Shown here: piece after piece, positions 54,548-63,190 of the stretch
Layout of the letters: every line of letters begins with the position of its first letter
Position numbering within the stretch: position 1 is the first letter of the stretch
NCBI RefSeq assembly: GCF_900094545.1
Contig: NZ_FMAH01000014.1
Location: forward strand, 1 to 64,000
Source of the DNA: Martinezella miluonensis
GTDB lineage: Bacteria; Pseudomonadota; Alphaproteobacteria; Rhizobiales; Rhizobiaceae
DNA length: 64,000 nucleotides
Reading direction: 5' to 3'
Made by a program: the position numbers and the translations under genes
Notes under the pieces: generated by a model
Seen by the model: only the letters and a program-made list of their open reading frames with translations
The model's database searches: none
Told to the model about the DNA's origin: nothing

Positions 54548-55555
54548 ATGATAGCAGTTTCCATTCTCAACCGCCTGATCATGGCCGTCGTTACGCTCTT
54601 TGGCGTAGCGCTGATCGTCTTCGTGCTACTGCGCGTCGTGCCGGGCGATCCGATCGCCATGATGATCTCACCGGGCGCAAGCCCCGCGGACATCGCAGCG
54701 CTCCGCGCCCATTACGGTCTTGATGCAAGCCTGACAACACAGTTCGGAATCTGGCTGAAATCGGTCCTCATAGGTGATTTCGGGACGTCGATCTCCCTGA
54801 AGCGTGATGTGCTATCCCTGCTCGGAGAGCGCCTCCCCGCGACGCTGGAACTTGCTTTTGCGGCCCTCGTATTGGCGGTTCTTCTCGGCGGTGCGGTCGC
54901 CATCGTCGGCACGCTTGCCCGCCGCACGATTTTCGAGCCCGTTATCGACAGCCTCAACGGCCTTTTCCTCGCCGTTCCGGATTTCGTCTGGGCTCTAGCG
55001 CTGGTCCTGGTTCTGGGGGTCCTGTTTCCGCTTTTCCCGCTCTCCGGCCGCATCGATCCGAGCATCGACGTGCAATTCGCAACCCCCTTCTATCTCGTTG
55101 AAAGTCTGGTGACGCTTCGCTTCGGGATCTTAGCCGACATCTGCGCGCATATGGTCATGCCGGTCCTGGCGCTGGGCCTGCCGCTGGCAGCCATCATCGC
55201 TCGCGTGCTCAAAGCCGCGCTCTCCGAGGCCATGGTGCAGGACTATATTCTGCTCGCCAAGCTGAAGGGCATGTCCGATCTGCGGCTGGTGCTGCAGGAA
55301 GCGCTGCGCAATGCCGTCGGCCCGACGATCGCGCTGACCGGCGTGCAATTCACTTTCCTGATCGGCGGCACCGTCATCGTCGAGCGCATCTTCGCCTATC
55401 CCGGCATCGGCAACATGGCCATCGATGCTGTCATCAACCGCGACCTACCGCTGATCCAGGGGCTTGTCCTGGTCTTCGGCGCCATCTTCATTCTTGTCAA
55501 TCTGGCGGTCGATCTCCTGGTCGCGGCCTTCAATCCGAGGCTCGCCCATGGCTGA
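54548..55555 (+). CDS. Peptide-type ABC transporter, permease 1 (DppB-like)
   Basis: The 335-residue permease has the DppB/OppB opening (NRLIMAVVTLFGVALIVFVL), GDFGTSISLKRDV, and the EAA-loop region DYILLAKLKGMSDLRLVLQEA followed by ALRNAVGP. About six helices are predicted. The ATG at 54548 gives MIAVSILNRLI; the ribosome site is weak. The next gene starts within its last codons, so permeases 1 and 2 are translationally coupled. Confidence 0.92.
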   Translation: MIAVSILNRLIMAVVTLFGVALIVFVLLRVVPGDPIAMMISPGASPADIAALRAHYGLDASLTTQFGIWLKSVLIGDFGTSISLKRDVLSLLGERLPATLELAFAALVLAVLLGGAVAIVGTLARRTIFEPVIDSLNGLFLAVPDFVWALALVLVLGVLFPLFPLSGRIDPSIDVQFATPFYLVESLVTLRFGILADICAHMVMPVLALGLPLAAIIARVLKAALSEAMVQDYILLAKLKGMSDLRLVLQEALRNAVGPTIALTGVQFTFLIGGTVIVERIFAYPGIGNMAIDAVINRDLPLIQGLVLVFGAIFILVNLAVDLLVAAFNPRLAHG

Positions 55556-56441
55556 CGTCACCTCGCCCGCCCTACCGAGACCACCCTCAAGAATGGCGAA
55601 ACGCATTCGGGCACTGCTCTCCGAGCCGAAAGTGATCTTCGGCGGTGGCTTCATCCTGATCCTGATCATTCTCGCAATCTTCGCGCCCTATATCGCGCCG
55701 AAGGATCCGCTGGAGCAGGACCTGATGTCCGGAACATTACCGCCGGCCTGGGTGGATGGTTCCGATCCGGGCTTCCTGCTCGGCACGGATGATCTTGGCC
55801 GCGACGTGCTGTCCCGCGCCATCTTCGGCACGCGCATTGCTTTGACGGTCGCTTTCGTTGCGGCAGGGCTCGCGGCCTTCATCGGCACGCTGCTCGGCCT
55901 CCTCGCCGGCTGGTACGGCGGCTGGATCGACAAGGTGATCTCGCGCCTCGTCGATATCTGGATGGCCTTCCCGCCGGTGCTGCTGTCGATCCTGCTGGTC
56001 GCGGTCTTCGGATCCGGCGTGCATTCGGTCATCGCCGCCATCGTCATCATCGACTGGACGCGCTTCTGTCGCGTCGTGCGCTCCGAAACCCAGGCACAGG
56101 CGCAGATGGATTACGTCACCGCCGCCCATACGATCGGCTTTTCGCGGGCAAGAATCCTCTTCAGCGAAATCCTGCCCAATGTGACGCCCGTACTGATCGC
56201 CCTCGTCAGCCTGGAAATGGGCATCGCCGTCATCGTCGAAGCCATCCTGTCCTTCGTCGGCCTGTCGGTCGCATCCGACACGCCGACATGGGGCGGCATG
56301 ATCGCCGAGGGGCGGCAGATGATCTACCAGGGCTGGTGGGTGCTGGTGGTGCCGCTGATCGCCCTTTTCGCGACGGTGCTGGCCTTCAATCAACTCGGCG
56401 ATGGCCTGCGCCGCGCCCTCGATCCGGTGATGCGCCGATGA
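55548..56441 (+). CDS. Peptide-type ABC transporter, permease 2 (DppC-like)
   Basis: The ATG at 55548 overlaps the end of permease 1 by 8 bp. The 297-residue DppC-type protein has one N-terminal helix (GGGFILILIILAIFAPYIA), the LGTDDLGRDVLSRAIFGTRI motif and the EAA loop DYVTAAHTIGFSRARILFSE. It ends in an ATGA overlap with the first ATPase gene. Confidence 0.92.
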   Translation: MADVTSPALPRPPSRMAKRIRALLSEPKVIFGGGFILILIILAIFAPYIAPKDPLEQDLMSGTLPPAWVDGSDPGFLLGTDDLGRDVLSRAIFGTRIALTVAFVAAGLAAFIGTLLGLLAGWYGGWIDKVISRLVDIWMAFPPVLLSILLVAVFGSGVHSVIAAIVIIDWTRFCRVVRSETQAQAQMDYVTAAHTIGFSRARILFSEILPNVTPVLIALVSLEMGIAVIVEAILSFVGLSVASDTPTWGGMIAEGRQMIYQGWWVLVVPLIALFATVLAFNQLGDGLRRALDPVMRR

Positions 56442-57310
56442 CATCTCCGCTTCTTTCCATTGCCGGCCTTAGCGCCGTATCCGACCGCGACGGCGGCGCA
56501 CTGATCCTGCGCGACGTTTCTCTCACGCTTGAGCGCGGCGAAGTACGCGGACTCGTCGGCGAAAGCGGCGCCGGAAAATCGACCATCGCCAAGGCGCTAC
56601 TCGGCATCCTGCCTCGCAGCGTCCGCATCACCACCGGCTCGATTCTGTTCGAGAACCGCGGCCTTCTCACCCTTTCCGCGAGGGAATTGCGCGGCATCAT
56701 GGGCAGCGAGATTTCGCTGATCCCGCAAGACCCGCAAACGGCGCTCAATCCCGGCCGCCGTATCGAGGCGCAACTGACCGACGGCCTCCGATTGAAGCGG
56801 GGCATGTCATCACGCGATGCTCGGCAGCGCGCGCTGAAACTGCTTGATGAAGTCCATATCCACAATCCCGAACGCGTATTGCGCGCCTATCCCCACGAAT
56901 TGTCCGGCGGCATGCGCCAGCGCATCTTGATCGCCGCCGCCTTCGCACTGGAGCCGAAGCTGGTCGTGGCCGATGAGCCGACAACGGCGCTCGACGTCAC
57001 CGTGCAGAAGCAGATCCTGCGGCTGATCCGCGGTCTGCAGGAGGCGCATGGCACCGCCGTCATCTTCGTCACGCACGATCTCGGCGTCGTCGCCCAGATC
57101 TGCGACAGCGTGACCCTGCTCTACGCCGGCAAGGTCATCGAAGAGGGGCGCACGAGCGACGTGCTCGCGCATCCCCAGCACATTTACACAAAATCGCTTG
57201 TTGCCGCCGGCCCGCGCTACGACCGGCCGGATGCCGGGCTGACACCGGTTCCGCAGGCTGTGTTCGACCAATTGCGCCGCGAGATCGGCATTGCGAAGGA
57301 AAGCCGATGA
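56438..57310 (+). CDS. Peptide-type ABC transporter, ATP-binding protein 1 (DppD-like)
   Basis: The 290-residue ATPase has Walker A GESGAGKST, signature LSGGMRQR, Walker B VVADEPTTALD and the switch His in FVTHDLG. Q-loop is in LIPQDPQTALNP. The ATG at 56438 sits in an ATGA overlap with permease 2, so the longer frame upstream was rejected. It ends in another overlap with the second ATPase. Its tail lacks most of the Cys-rich iron-sulfur segment seen in some DppD proteins. Confidence 0.93.
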   Translation: MTSPLLSIAGLSAVSDRDGGALILRDVSLTLERGEVRGLVGESGAGKSTIAKALLGILPRSVRITTGSILFENRGLLTLSARELRGIMGSEISLIPQDPQTALNPGRRIEAQLTDGLRLKRGMSSRDARQRALKLLDEVHIHNPERVLRAYPHELSGGMRQRILIAAAFALEPKLVVADEPTTALDVTVQKQILRLIRGLQEAHGTAVIFVTHDLGVVAQICDSVTLLYAGKVIEEGRTSDVLAHPQHIYTKSLVAAGPRYDRPDAGLTPVPQAVFDQLRREIGIAKESR

Positions 57311-58155
57311 GCGTTTCCGACACCCTCCTGTCTGCTAAGGGCGTTGAGGTCACCTATGGTGCCAAACCACATCTCTTCGGCCCGGCGGGCCATGGCATCA
57401 AAGTGCTGCACGGCGTTGATATCGACATCCGCCGCGGCGAGACGGTCGGCATCGTCGGCGAAAGCGGCTCGGGCAAAACGACGCTGGGTCGTGCGCTGCT
57501 GCGGCTCGTCGATGTGACGGCAGGCGGCATCCATTTCGACGGCAAGGACATCACCCGCCTGCCCGATGCCGAAATGCGGCCGTTGCGCCGCCGCATGCAG
57601 ATGATCTTCCAGGATCCGATGGCTTCGCTCAATCCACGCCACACGATCCGCCGCATCCTCGTAGAACCGCTTCTCCTGCATAGACTTGCGGCAGACCGGA
57701 AAGGCGCCGAGCGACAGGTTGCTGAAATCCTCGAGCGCGTGACGTTGCCGCAAGCCTGCCTCGATCGCAATCCGCATGAGCTTTCCGGCGGCCAGCGCCA
57801 ACGCATCGGCATCGCGCGGGCGGCCTTGTTGAAGCCGGATTTCGTGCTTGCCGACGAGATCGTTTCCGGCCTCGACGTGTCGACACAGGCGCAGGTGCTC
57901 AATCTGCTGAAGGAACTTTCGCGCGACCTCGGCCTTTCCATGGCCTTCATCAGCCATGATCTCTCGGTCATCCGCGCCGTTTGCGACCGCGTCTACGTCA
58001 TGCGCCTTGGCCGTGTCGAAGAAGAAGGCGATTGCGAGCGCGTCTTCACCGCACCCGCCTCCGCCTATACGCGCATGCTGCTGGACGCTATTCCCCTGCC
58101 GGAAATCGACCCGAAATGGCTTGGGCGCGATGCGGGACAGGAGCACGCAGCCTGA
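57307..58155 (+). CDS. Peptide-type ABC transporter, ATP-binding protein 2 (DppF-like)
   Basis: The 282-residue ATPase has Walker A GESGSGKTT, Q-loop FQDPMASLNPRH, signature LSGGQRQR, Walker B VLADEIVSGLD and switch His in FISHDLS. The Walker B reads DEIVSGLD in place of the usual DEPTSALD; the catalytic Glu is kept. It overlaps the first ATPase gene by 4 bp and closes the five-gene transporter operon, converging with the CoA-ligase gene. Confidence 0.93.
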   Translation: MSVSDTLLSAKGVEVTYGAKPHLFGPAGHGIKVLHGVDIDIRRGETVGIVGESGSGKTTLGRALLRLVDVTAGGIHFDGKDITRLPDAEMRPLRRRMQMIFQDPMASLNPRHTIRRILVEPLLLHRLAADRKGAERQVAEILERVTLPQACLDRNPHELSGGQRQRIGIARAALLKPDFVLADEIVSGLDVSTQAQVLNLLKELSRDLGLSMAFISHDLSVIRAVCDRVYVMRLGRVEEEGDCERVFTAPASAYTRMLLDAIPLPEIDPKWLGRDAGQEHAA

Positions 58156-58168
58156 AAAGGCATTTCCG

Positions 58169-59818
58169 CTATTTGAGGCGGAAACGCTGTATCTTGCCCG
58201 ATTCCGTCTTCGGCAAAGCCTCGACGAAGATGATGGAGCGCGGATATTTGTAGGGCGCGATCACGGCTTTGACGTGATCCTGCAGCGCCTTGACCAACAG
58301 CTCCGAGCCGGAAACGCCCGGCGCCAGCACCACGTGGGCCTGAACGATATGGCCCCGCTCTTCATCCGGCTTGCCGACGACGGCGCATTCCAGCACGTCG
58401 GCATGCGAGAGAAGCGCAGCTTCCACTTCCGGCCCGGCAATATTGTAACCGGCGGAAAGGATGATGTCGTCGGAGCGTGCGGCGAAATGAAAATAGCCTT
58501 CTGCATCCTGAATGAAGCTGTCGCCCGTCAGGTTCCAGCCGTCACGCACATAATCGGCCTGCCTGTGGTCTGCGAGATAACGGCAGCCGATCGGCCCGCG
58601 AACGACAAGCTTGCCGATCGTGCCGCGCGGAACCTCGTTCATCTCGTCATCGACGACGCGGGCCTCATAGCCCGTCAGCGGCTTGCCAGTGCTCTTCGGC
58701 TTGGCATCGGAGAGCCGGTTGGAGATAAAGATATGCAGCATCTCGGTCGAGCCGATGCCGTCGAGGATCGGCTTGCCGGTCTTGCGCGTCCACTCCTCGA
58801 ATATCGGGCCGGGCAGCGTCTCGCCGGCGGAAACCGCAATGCGCAGGGACGAAAGATCCGCCCCCTCCTCCATCGCCGCCAGCATGGCGCGATAGGCCGT
58901 CGGCGCGGTGAAGCTGATCGTCGCGCCGTATTCCTGGATGATCTCGACCATGTTCTTCGGCGACGCATTTTCAAGCAGGGCCGTCGATGCGCCGAAGCGC
59001 AGGGGGAAGATAACCAGGCCGCCGAGGCCGAAGGTGAAGGCGATCGGCGGCGAGCCGATGAAGACATCATCGGGCGTCACCTGCAGCACTTCCTTGGCAT
59101 AGGCATCGGCGATGATCAGGATATCACGATGGAAATGCATGGTGGCCTTGGGCACGCCCGTCGAGCCCGATGTGAAGCCGAGCAGCGCTACGTCATCCCG
59201 GCCGGTTTTGACCGCTTCGAAACGAACGGGCTTGTTGAGCGCGACGCGATCGAGTTCGGCATCGTGGTTGGCGGTGCCGTCGAAGCCGATGACCTGCTTG
59301 AGGAAGCGGCTGTCCTTGGCTGCCGTGACAAGCTCCTCCAGCAGCCGTGTATCGCAGAGCGCGAAGGAGATTTCCGCCTTGTCGATGACCTTGGAAAGTT
59401 CGCCTGCCCGCAGCATTGGCATGGTATTGACCGCCACGGCACCGGCCTTCGTCACTGCCAGCCAGCAAGCAATCATCGCCGGATTATTACCGGAGCGGAT
59501 GAGAACGCGATTGCCGGGTTTAACGCCGAAGTCTTCGACAAGCGCATGGGCAATACGGTTGGTCCAGTCCGCCAGCTCCTTATAGGTGCGGCGACGGCCA
59601 TTCCCGATCAGGGCCACATGGTCGCCGAAGCCCTTCTCGACCATTCGGTCGCTGAGCTCGAAGCCGGCATTCAGCCATTCCGGATAATCGAAACCATCCA
59701 TCAACAGCTCGGGCCATTCACCCAAAGGCGGCAGATTGTCTCGTGTGAATGTATCGATGTGACCGGTCGGTCCCAGCATTGCCTCGCTCCCACATGCTTC
59801 TCGATCAATCGCCATCAT
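58169..59818 (-). CDS. Aryl-CoA ligase, probable 2-aminobenzoate(anthranilate)-CoA ligase
   Basis: The 549-residue ANL-superfamily enzyme has the ATP motif FTSGSTGVPKATMHFHRD (about 215-232), GIGSTEMLHIF, and the C-terminal catalytic Lys in PKTESGKIQRFRL. The overall pattern follows benzoate/2-aminobenzoate-CoA ligases. It would activate anthranilate to 2-aminobenzoyl-CoA for the fused monooxygenase/reductase encoded divergently. GGAGG precedes tandem ATGs at 59818 and 59815. Substrate preference (benzoate, salicylate or anthranilate) is inferred from the neighbour. Confidence 0.88.
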   Translation of the reverse strand: MMAIDREACGSEAMLGPTGHIDTFTRDNLPPLGEWPELLMDGFDYPEWLNAGFELSDRMVEKGFGDHVALIGNGRRRTYKELADWTNRIAHALVEDFGVKPGNRVLIRSGNNPAMIACWLAVTKAGAVAVNTMPMLRAGELSKVIDKAEISFALCDTRLLEELVTAAKDSRFLKQVIGFDGTANHDAELDRVALNKPVRFEAVKTGRDDVALLGFTSGSTGVPKATMHFHRDILIIADAYAKEVLQVTPDDVFIGSPPIAFTFGLGGLVIFPLRFGASTALLENASPKNMVEIIQEYGATISFTAPTAYRAMLAAMEEGADLSSLRIAVSAGETLPGPIFEEWTRKTGKPILDGIGSTEMLHIFISNRLSDAKPKSTGKPLTGYEARVVDDEMNEVPRGTIGKLVVRGPIGCRYLADHRQADYVRDGWNLTGDSFIQDAEGYFHFAARSDDIILSAGYNIAGPEVEAALLSHADVLECAVVGKPDEERGHIVQAHVVLAPGVSGSELLVKALQDHVKAVIAPYKYPRSIIFVEALPKTESGKIQRFRLK

Positions 59819-59893
59819 CGCCGCCTCCCCAGGGCGGTATGTGTGACGTCGCTAAAAAGATCGCACCGCCGAATGAAATGTTCAAGCAAGAAA

Positions 59894-59907
59894 TTTTAAG
59901 CCTAAAA
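59894..59907. promoter_or_regulatory. Strong copy of the cluster operator
   Basis: TTTTAAGCCTAAAA differs from the perfect palindrome by one base. It lies 75 bp upstream of the CoA-ligase start on the minus strand, in the divergent promoter region shared with the monooxygenase gene. Confidence 0.65.
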
Positions 59908-60023
59908 TATTTTTGCCTATCATTTGATTTAAAAGGACTTTTCGAAATTTTCGCGGTATCGTGCAAACGCTCGGCCCCAAGATTCCGGAACGAAATCTCT
60001 TGACGAATGCCAGCAGCGAGATA

Positions 60024-60037
60024 TTTTAAACTTAAAT
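60024..60037. promoter_or_regulatory. Strong copy of the cluster operator
   Basis: TTTTAAACTTAAAT differs from the perfect palindrome at two bases. It lies 42 bp upstream of the monooxygenase/reductase ATG. With the copy at 59894 it gives each of the two divergent genes its own site. Confidence 0.65.
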
Positions 60038-60079
60038 GATTTTTCGGAACCAACCTCGGTTTCACAGGAGGGAAAAGCG

Positions 60080-62398
60080 ATGCGCATCGTCTGTATCGGC
60101 GGCGGCCCCGCAGGGCTCTACTTCTCGCTTCTGATGAAGAAGCTCCATCCCGAGCATTCGATCCGCGTCGTCGAGCGCAACCGCCCTTATGATACCTTCG
60201 GCTGGGGCGTCGTCTTCTCCGATGCCACCATGGTTTCGATGCGCGAATGGGATCCGGAAAGTGCTGCCGAAATCGAGGACGCGTTCAACCATTGGGACGA
60301 TATCGAAGTCCTATTCAAGGGCACGCGCCAGCGCACATCGGGCCACGGCTTCGTCGGCATCGGCCGCAAGAAGCTTTTGAATATCCTGCAGAAGCGTTGC
60401 GAAGAGCTCGACGTCGAGCTGATCTTCGAAACGGACGTCAATTCCGATCTCGATTACCCCGACGCAGATCTGGTCATCGGGTCGGACGGCCTCAATTCCA
60501 GGGTCCGCAATCATTATCCGGAAATTTTCCAGCCTGATATGATCACCCGGCCGAACCGCTATATCTGGCTCGGCACGAACAAGCTTTTCGACGCCTTCAC
60601 CTTCGATTTCCGCCGCACCGACCACGGCTGGTTCCAGTCGCATATCTACAAGTTCGACGACAAGACCTCGACCTTCATTGTCGAGACGACGGAAGAAGCC
60701 TATCTGGCCCACGGCCTCGACAAGATGGACCAGGACGGCTCCATCGCCTTCTGCGAAAACCTGTTTTCCGAAGTGCTCGACGGCGCTTCGTTGATGACCA
60801 ATGCCCACCATATCCGTGGCTCGGCCTGGCTGAACTTCAACCGCCTGATCTGCGGCAAGTGGAGCCATTTCAACGGCAATTCCCATGTCGTGCTGATGGG
60901 CGATGCCGCTCACACCGCGCATTTCGCCATCGGTTCCGGCACCAAGCTTGCCATCGATGACGCCATCGAGCTAACCCGCCAGTTCCAGATCCACGGGCAC
61001 GAGAAAGACAAGATTCCGGCCGTTCTGGAGACCTACGAGGAAATCCGCCGCGTCGACGTCGCCCGCATCCAGAATGCCGCCCGCAATGCGATGGAATGGT
61101 TCGAAGTCGTCGGCCGCCGCTATGCCGACACGCTCGAGCCGCCGCAGTTCATGTATTCGATGCTGACGCGCTCGCAGCGCATCAGCCACGAAAATCTAAG
61201 GCTCCGCGACAAGACCTGGCTTGAAGGCTATGAGCGCTGGTTTGCCGAGAAATCCGGCCTCACCGTCGGCAACGATCGGTGCCTGCCACCGATGTTCACA
61301 CCCTACCGGCTGCGCGATGTCCAGCTCGTCAACCGCATCGTCATGTCGCCGATGGCGATGTATTCGGCTCAGGATGGCGTGATGAATGATTTCCACATCA
61401 TCCATCTCGGCTCGCGCGCTCTTGGCGGCGCCGGACTGATCTTCGCGGAGATGACCTGCGTGACCCCGGACGCGCGCATCACCCCTGGCTGCCTCGGCCT
61501 CTGGAACGAGGAGCAGGCTGCGCAGTGGAGGCGGCTCGTCGACTTCGTTCATGCGAGCAGCGCCGCCAAGGTTGGTATCCAGATCGGCCATGCCGGACGC
61601 AAGGGTGCGACGAAACTCGCCTGGGAAGGGATCGACCAGCCGCTTATCGAAGGCGACTGGCCGCTGATCTCGGCATCATCAGTCCCCTACCTCAAACACA
61701 GCCAGGTGCCGAAGGCCATGGATCGCGCCGACATGGACCGCGTCAATGCCGATTTCATCCGCTCGACCAAGCTAGCAATCGAGACAGGTGCCGACTGGCT
61801 GGAATTGCACTGCGCCCACGGCTATCTGCTGTCGAGCTTCCTGTCGCCGCTGACCAATCTGCGCGACGACGAGTATGGCGGCAGCCACGAAAACCGCGCC
61901 CGGTATCCTCTTGAGGTCTTCAAGGCGATACGGGCGATCTGGCCGGCAGACAAGCCGATCTCGATCCGCCTCTCCTGCCATGACTGGACCGATGGCGGTA
62001 ACACGCCGGAAGATGCCGCGATCTTCGCCGCCATGTTCAAGGAAGCCGGCGCCGACCTGATCGATTGCTCTTCGGGCCAGGTCTCCAAGCAGGAAAAGCC
62101 AGTTTACGGCCGCCTGTTCCAGACGCCTTTCTCCGACAAGATCCGCAACGAAATCGGCATTCCCACGATCGCCGTCGGTGCGATCTCGGAGGCCGACCAC
62201 GCCAATTCGATTATTGCCGCCGGGCGAGCCGATCTCTGCGCCGTCGCCCGCCCGCATCTGGCGGATCCAGCCTGGGCGCTGCATGAAGCCGCCAAGATTG
62301 GGCTGACTTCTATTCCCTGGCCGAAGCAATATCTCTCGGGCAAGATCCAGTACGAAACCAACCTCGCCCGCGCGGCCACCGCCGCACCGGCGAAATGA
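60080..62398 (+). CDS. Bifunctional 2-aminobenzoyl-CoA monooxygenase/reductase (salicylyl-CoA 5-hydroxylase-like fused to OYE domain)
   Basis: The 772-residue protein fuses two flavin enzymes. Residues 1-385 form a group A FAD monooxygenase (IGGGPAGLYFSLLMKK; second FAD motif VLMGDAAHTAHF near 272). Residues 400-765 form an old-yellow-enzyme NADH:flavin oxidoreductase (FTPYRLRDVQLVNRIVMSPM; IGHAGRKGATK; ELHCAHGYLLSSFLSPLTN). This fusion is the layout of 2-aminobenzoyl-CoA monooxygenase/reductase of Azoarcus evansii, which hydroxylates and reduces the ring so that beta-oxidation-like steps can follow. GGAGGG precedes the ATG. The gene is followed after 7 bp by an SDR gene and then a hydratase gene, which supply such steps. 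Confidence 0.92.
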   Translation: MRIVCIGGGPAGLYFSLLMKKLHPEHSIRVVERNRPYDTFGWGVVFSDATMVSMREWDPESAAEIEDAFNHWDDIEVLFKGTRQRTSGHGFVGIGRKKLLNILQKRCEELDVELIFETDVNSDLDYPDADLVIGSDGLNSRVRNHYPEIFQPDMITRPNRYIWLGTNKLFDAFTFDFRRTDHGWFQSHIYKFDDKTSTFIVETTEEAYLAHGLDKMDQDGSIAFCENLFSEVLDGASLMTNAHHIRGSAWLNFNRLICGKWSHFNGNSHVVLMGDAAHTAHFAIGSGTKLAIDDAIELTRQFQIHGHEKDKIPAVLETYEEIRRVDVARIQNAARNAMEWFEVVGRRYADTLEPPQFMYSMLTRSQRISHENLRLRDKTWLEGYERWFAEKSGLTVGNDRCLPPMFTPYRLRDVQLVNRIVMSPMAMYSAQDGVMNDFHIIHLGSRALGGAGLIFAEMTCVTPDARITPGCLGLWNEEQAAQWRRLVDFVHASSAAKVGIQIGHAGRKGATKLAWEGIDQPLIEGDWPLISASSVPYLKHSQVPKAMDRADMDRVNADFIRSTKLAIETGADWLELHCAHGYLLSSFLSPLTNLRDDEYGGSHENRARYPLEVFKAIRAIWPADKPISIRLSCHDWTDGGNTPEDAAIFAAMFKEAGADLIDCSSGQVSKQEKPVYGRLFQTPFSDKIRNEIGIPTIAVGAISEADHANSIIAAGRADLCAVARPHLADPAWALHEAAKIGLTSIPWPKQYLSGKIQYETNLARAATAAPAK

Positions 62399-62405
62399 GG
62401 ATGAA

Positions 62406-63185
62406 ATGACGACTTCGGGCAAACTCGCTGGCCGTCACGCCCTCGTCACCGGCGCCGGCAGCGGCATCGGTGCCGCGATCGCCAGGGCGCTCGTCGTCGA
62501 AGGAGCGCATGTCAGCCTGGCCGGCCGCCGCAAAGAGCCGCTTGAAGCGGTTGCCGCCGAAATCGGTGCGCATGCGTTCGTGGTCGATGGTTTCGATGTC
62601 ACGAGCCCCGACGCCGTAGCCCGGGGCCTCGCTAACGCGCGCGAAAAATTCGGCCCGGTCGATATCCTCGTCAACAATGCTGGCGAAGCGCCGAGTGCTC
62701 CCTTCGAGAAGACAAGCCTGGAAGCCTGGAACCATGTCCTCTCGGTCGACCTGACGGGCGTTTTCGTGGTGACGCAGGCAGCCCTTCCCGACCTGAAAGC
62801 TCGTGGTCCCGGCGCGCGCATCATCAATATCGCCTCGACAGCCGGCTTGAAGGGATACGGCTACGTCTCGGCTTACGTCGCCGCCAAGCACGGCGTCGTC
62901 GGCCTGACCCGCTCGTTGGCGCTCGAACTTGCCAAGACCGGCATCACGGTCAATGCCGTCTGCCCAGGCTTTACCGATACGCCGATCATCCAGCGGTCGA
63001 TCGAGACGATCGTCGCCAAGACCGGGCGCACGCCCGAACAGGCGCTTGGCGAGTTCACGAAATCCAATCCGCAGGGACGGCTGATCAAGCCGGAAGAGGT
63101 TGCCGACACCGTGCTATGGCTGGCATCGCCTGCAGCGGCATCGATCAATGGACAGGCAATTGCGGTTGCCGGTGGGGAGATTTAA
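62406..63185 (+). CDS. Short-chain dehydrogenase/reductase (3-hydroxyacyl-CoA type)
   Basis: The 259-residue classical SDR has the cofactor motif [26 protein letters not shown], the catalytic Ser in NIASTAGL and the YxxxK in [11 protein letters not shown]. The closing [12 protein letters not shown] is typical. Placed between the 2-aminobenzoyl-CoA monooxygenase/reductase and an enoyl-CoA hydratase, it most likely oxidises a hydroxylated alicyclic CoA ester in the ring-opening sequence. A few bases separate it from each neighbour, so it is in the same operon. Confidence 0.9.
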   Translation: MTTSGKLAGRHALVTGAGSGIGAAIARALVVEGAHVSLAGRRKEPLEAVAAEIGAHAFVVDGFDVTSPDAVARGLANAREKFGPVDILVNNAGEAPSAPFEKTSLEAWNHVLSVDLTGVFVVTQAALPDLKARGPGARIINIASTAGLKGYGYVSAYVAAKHGVVGLTRSLALELAKTGITVNAVCPGFTDTPIIQRSIETIVAKTGRTPEQALGEFTKSNPQGRLIKPEEVADTVLWLASPAAASINGQAIAVAGGEI

Positions 63186-63190
63186 GGGCG

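Noticed and set aside
57956..59899. 647-residue plus-strand open frame opposite the CoA-ligase gene
   Set aside because: The ligase on the minus strand has every ANL motif. The plus-strand translation is a low-information shadow that also fuses with the end of the transporter ATPase.
59930..59960. Further operator copy in the CoA-ligase/monooxygenase promoter region
   Set aside because: The AT-rich TTTGATTTAAAAGG segment matches the consensus only in one half and is not palindromic.
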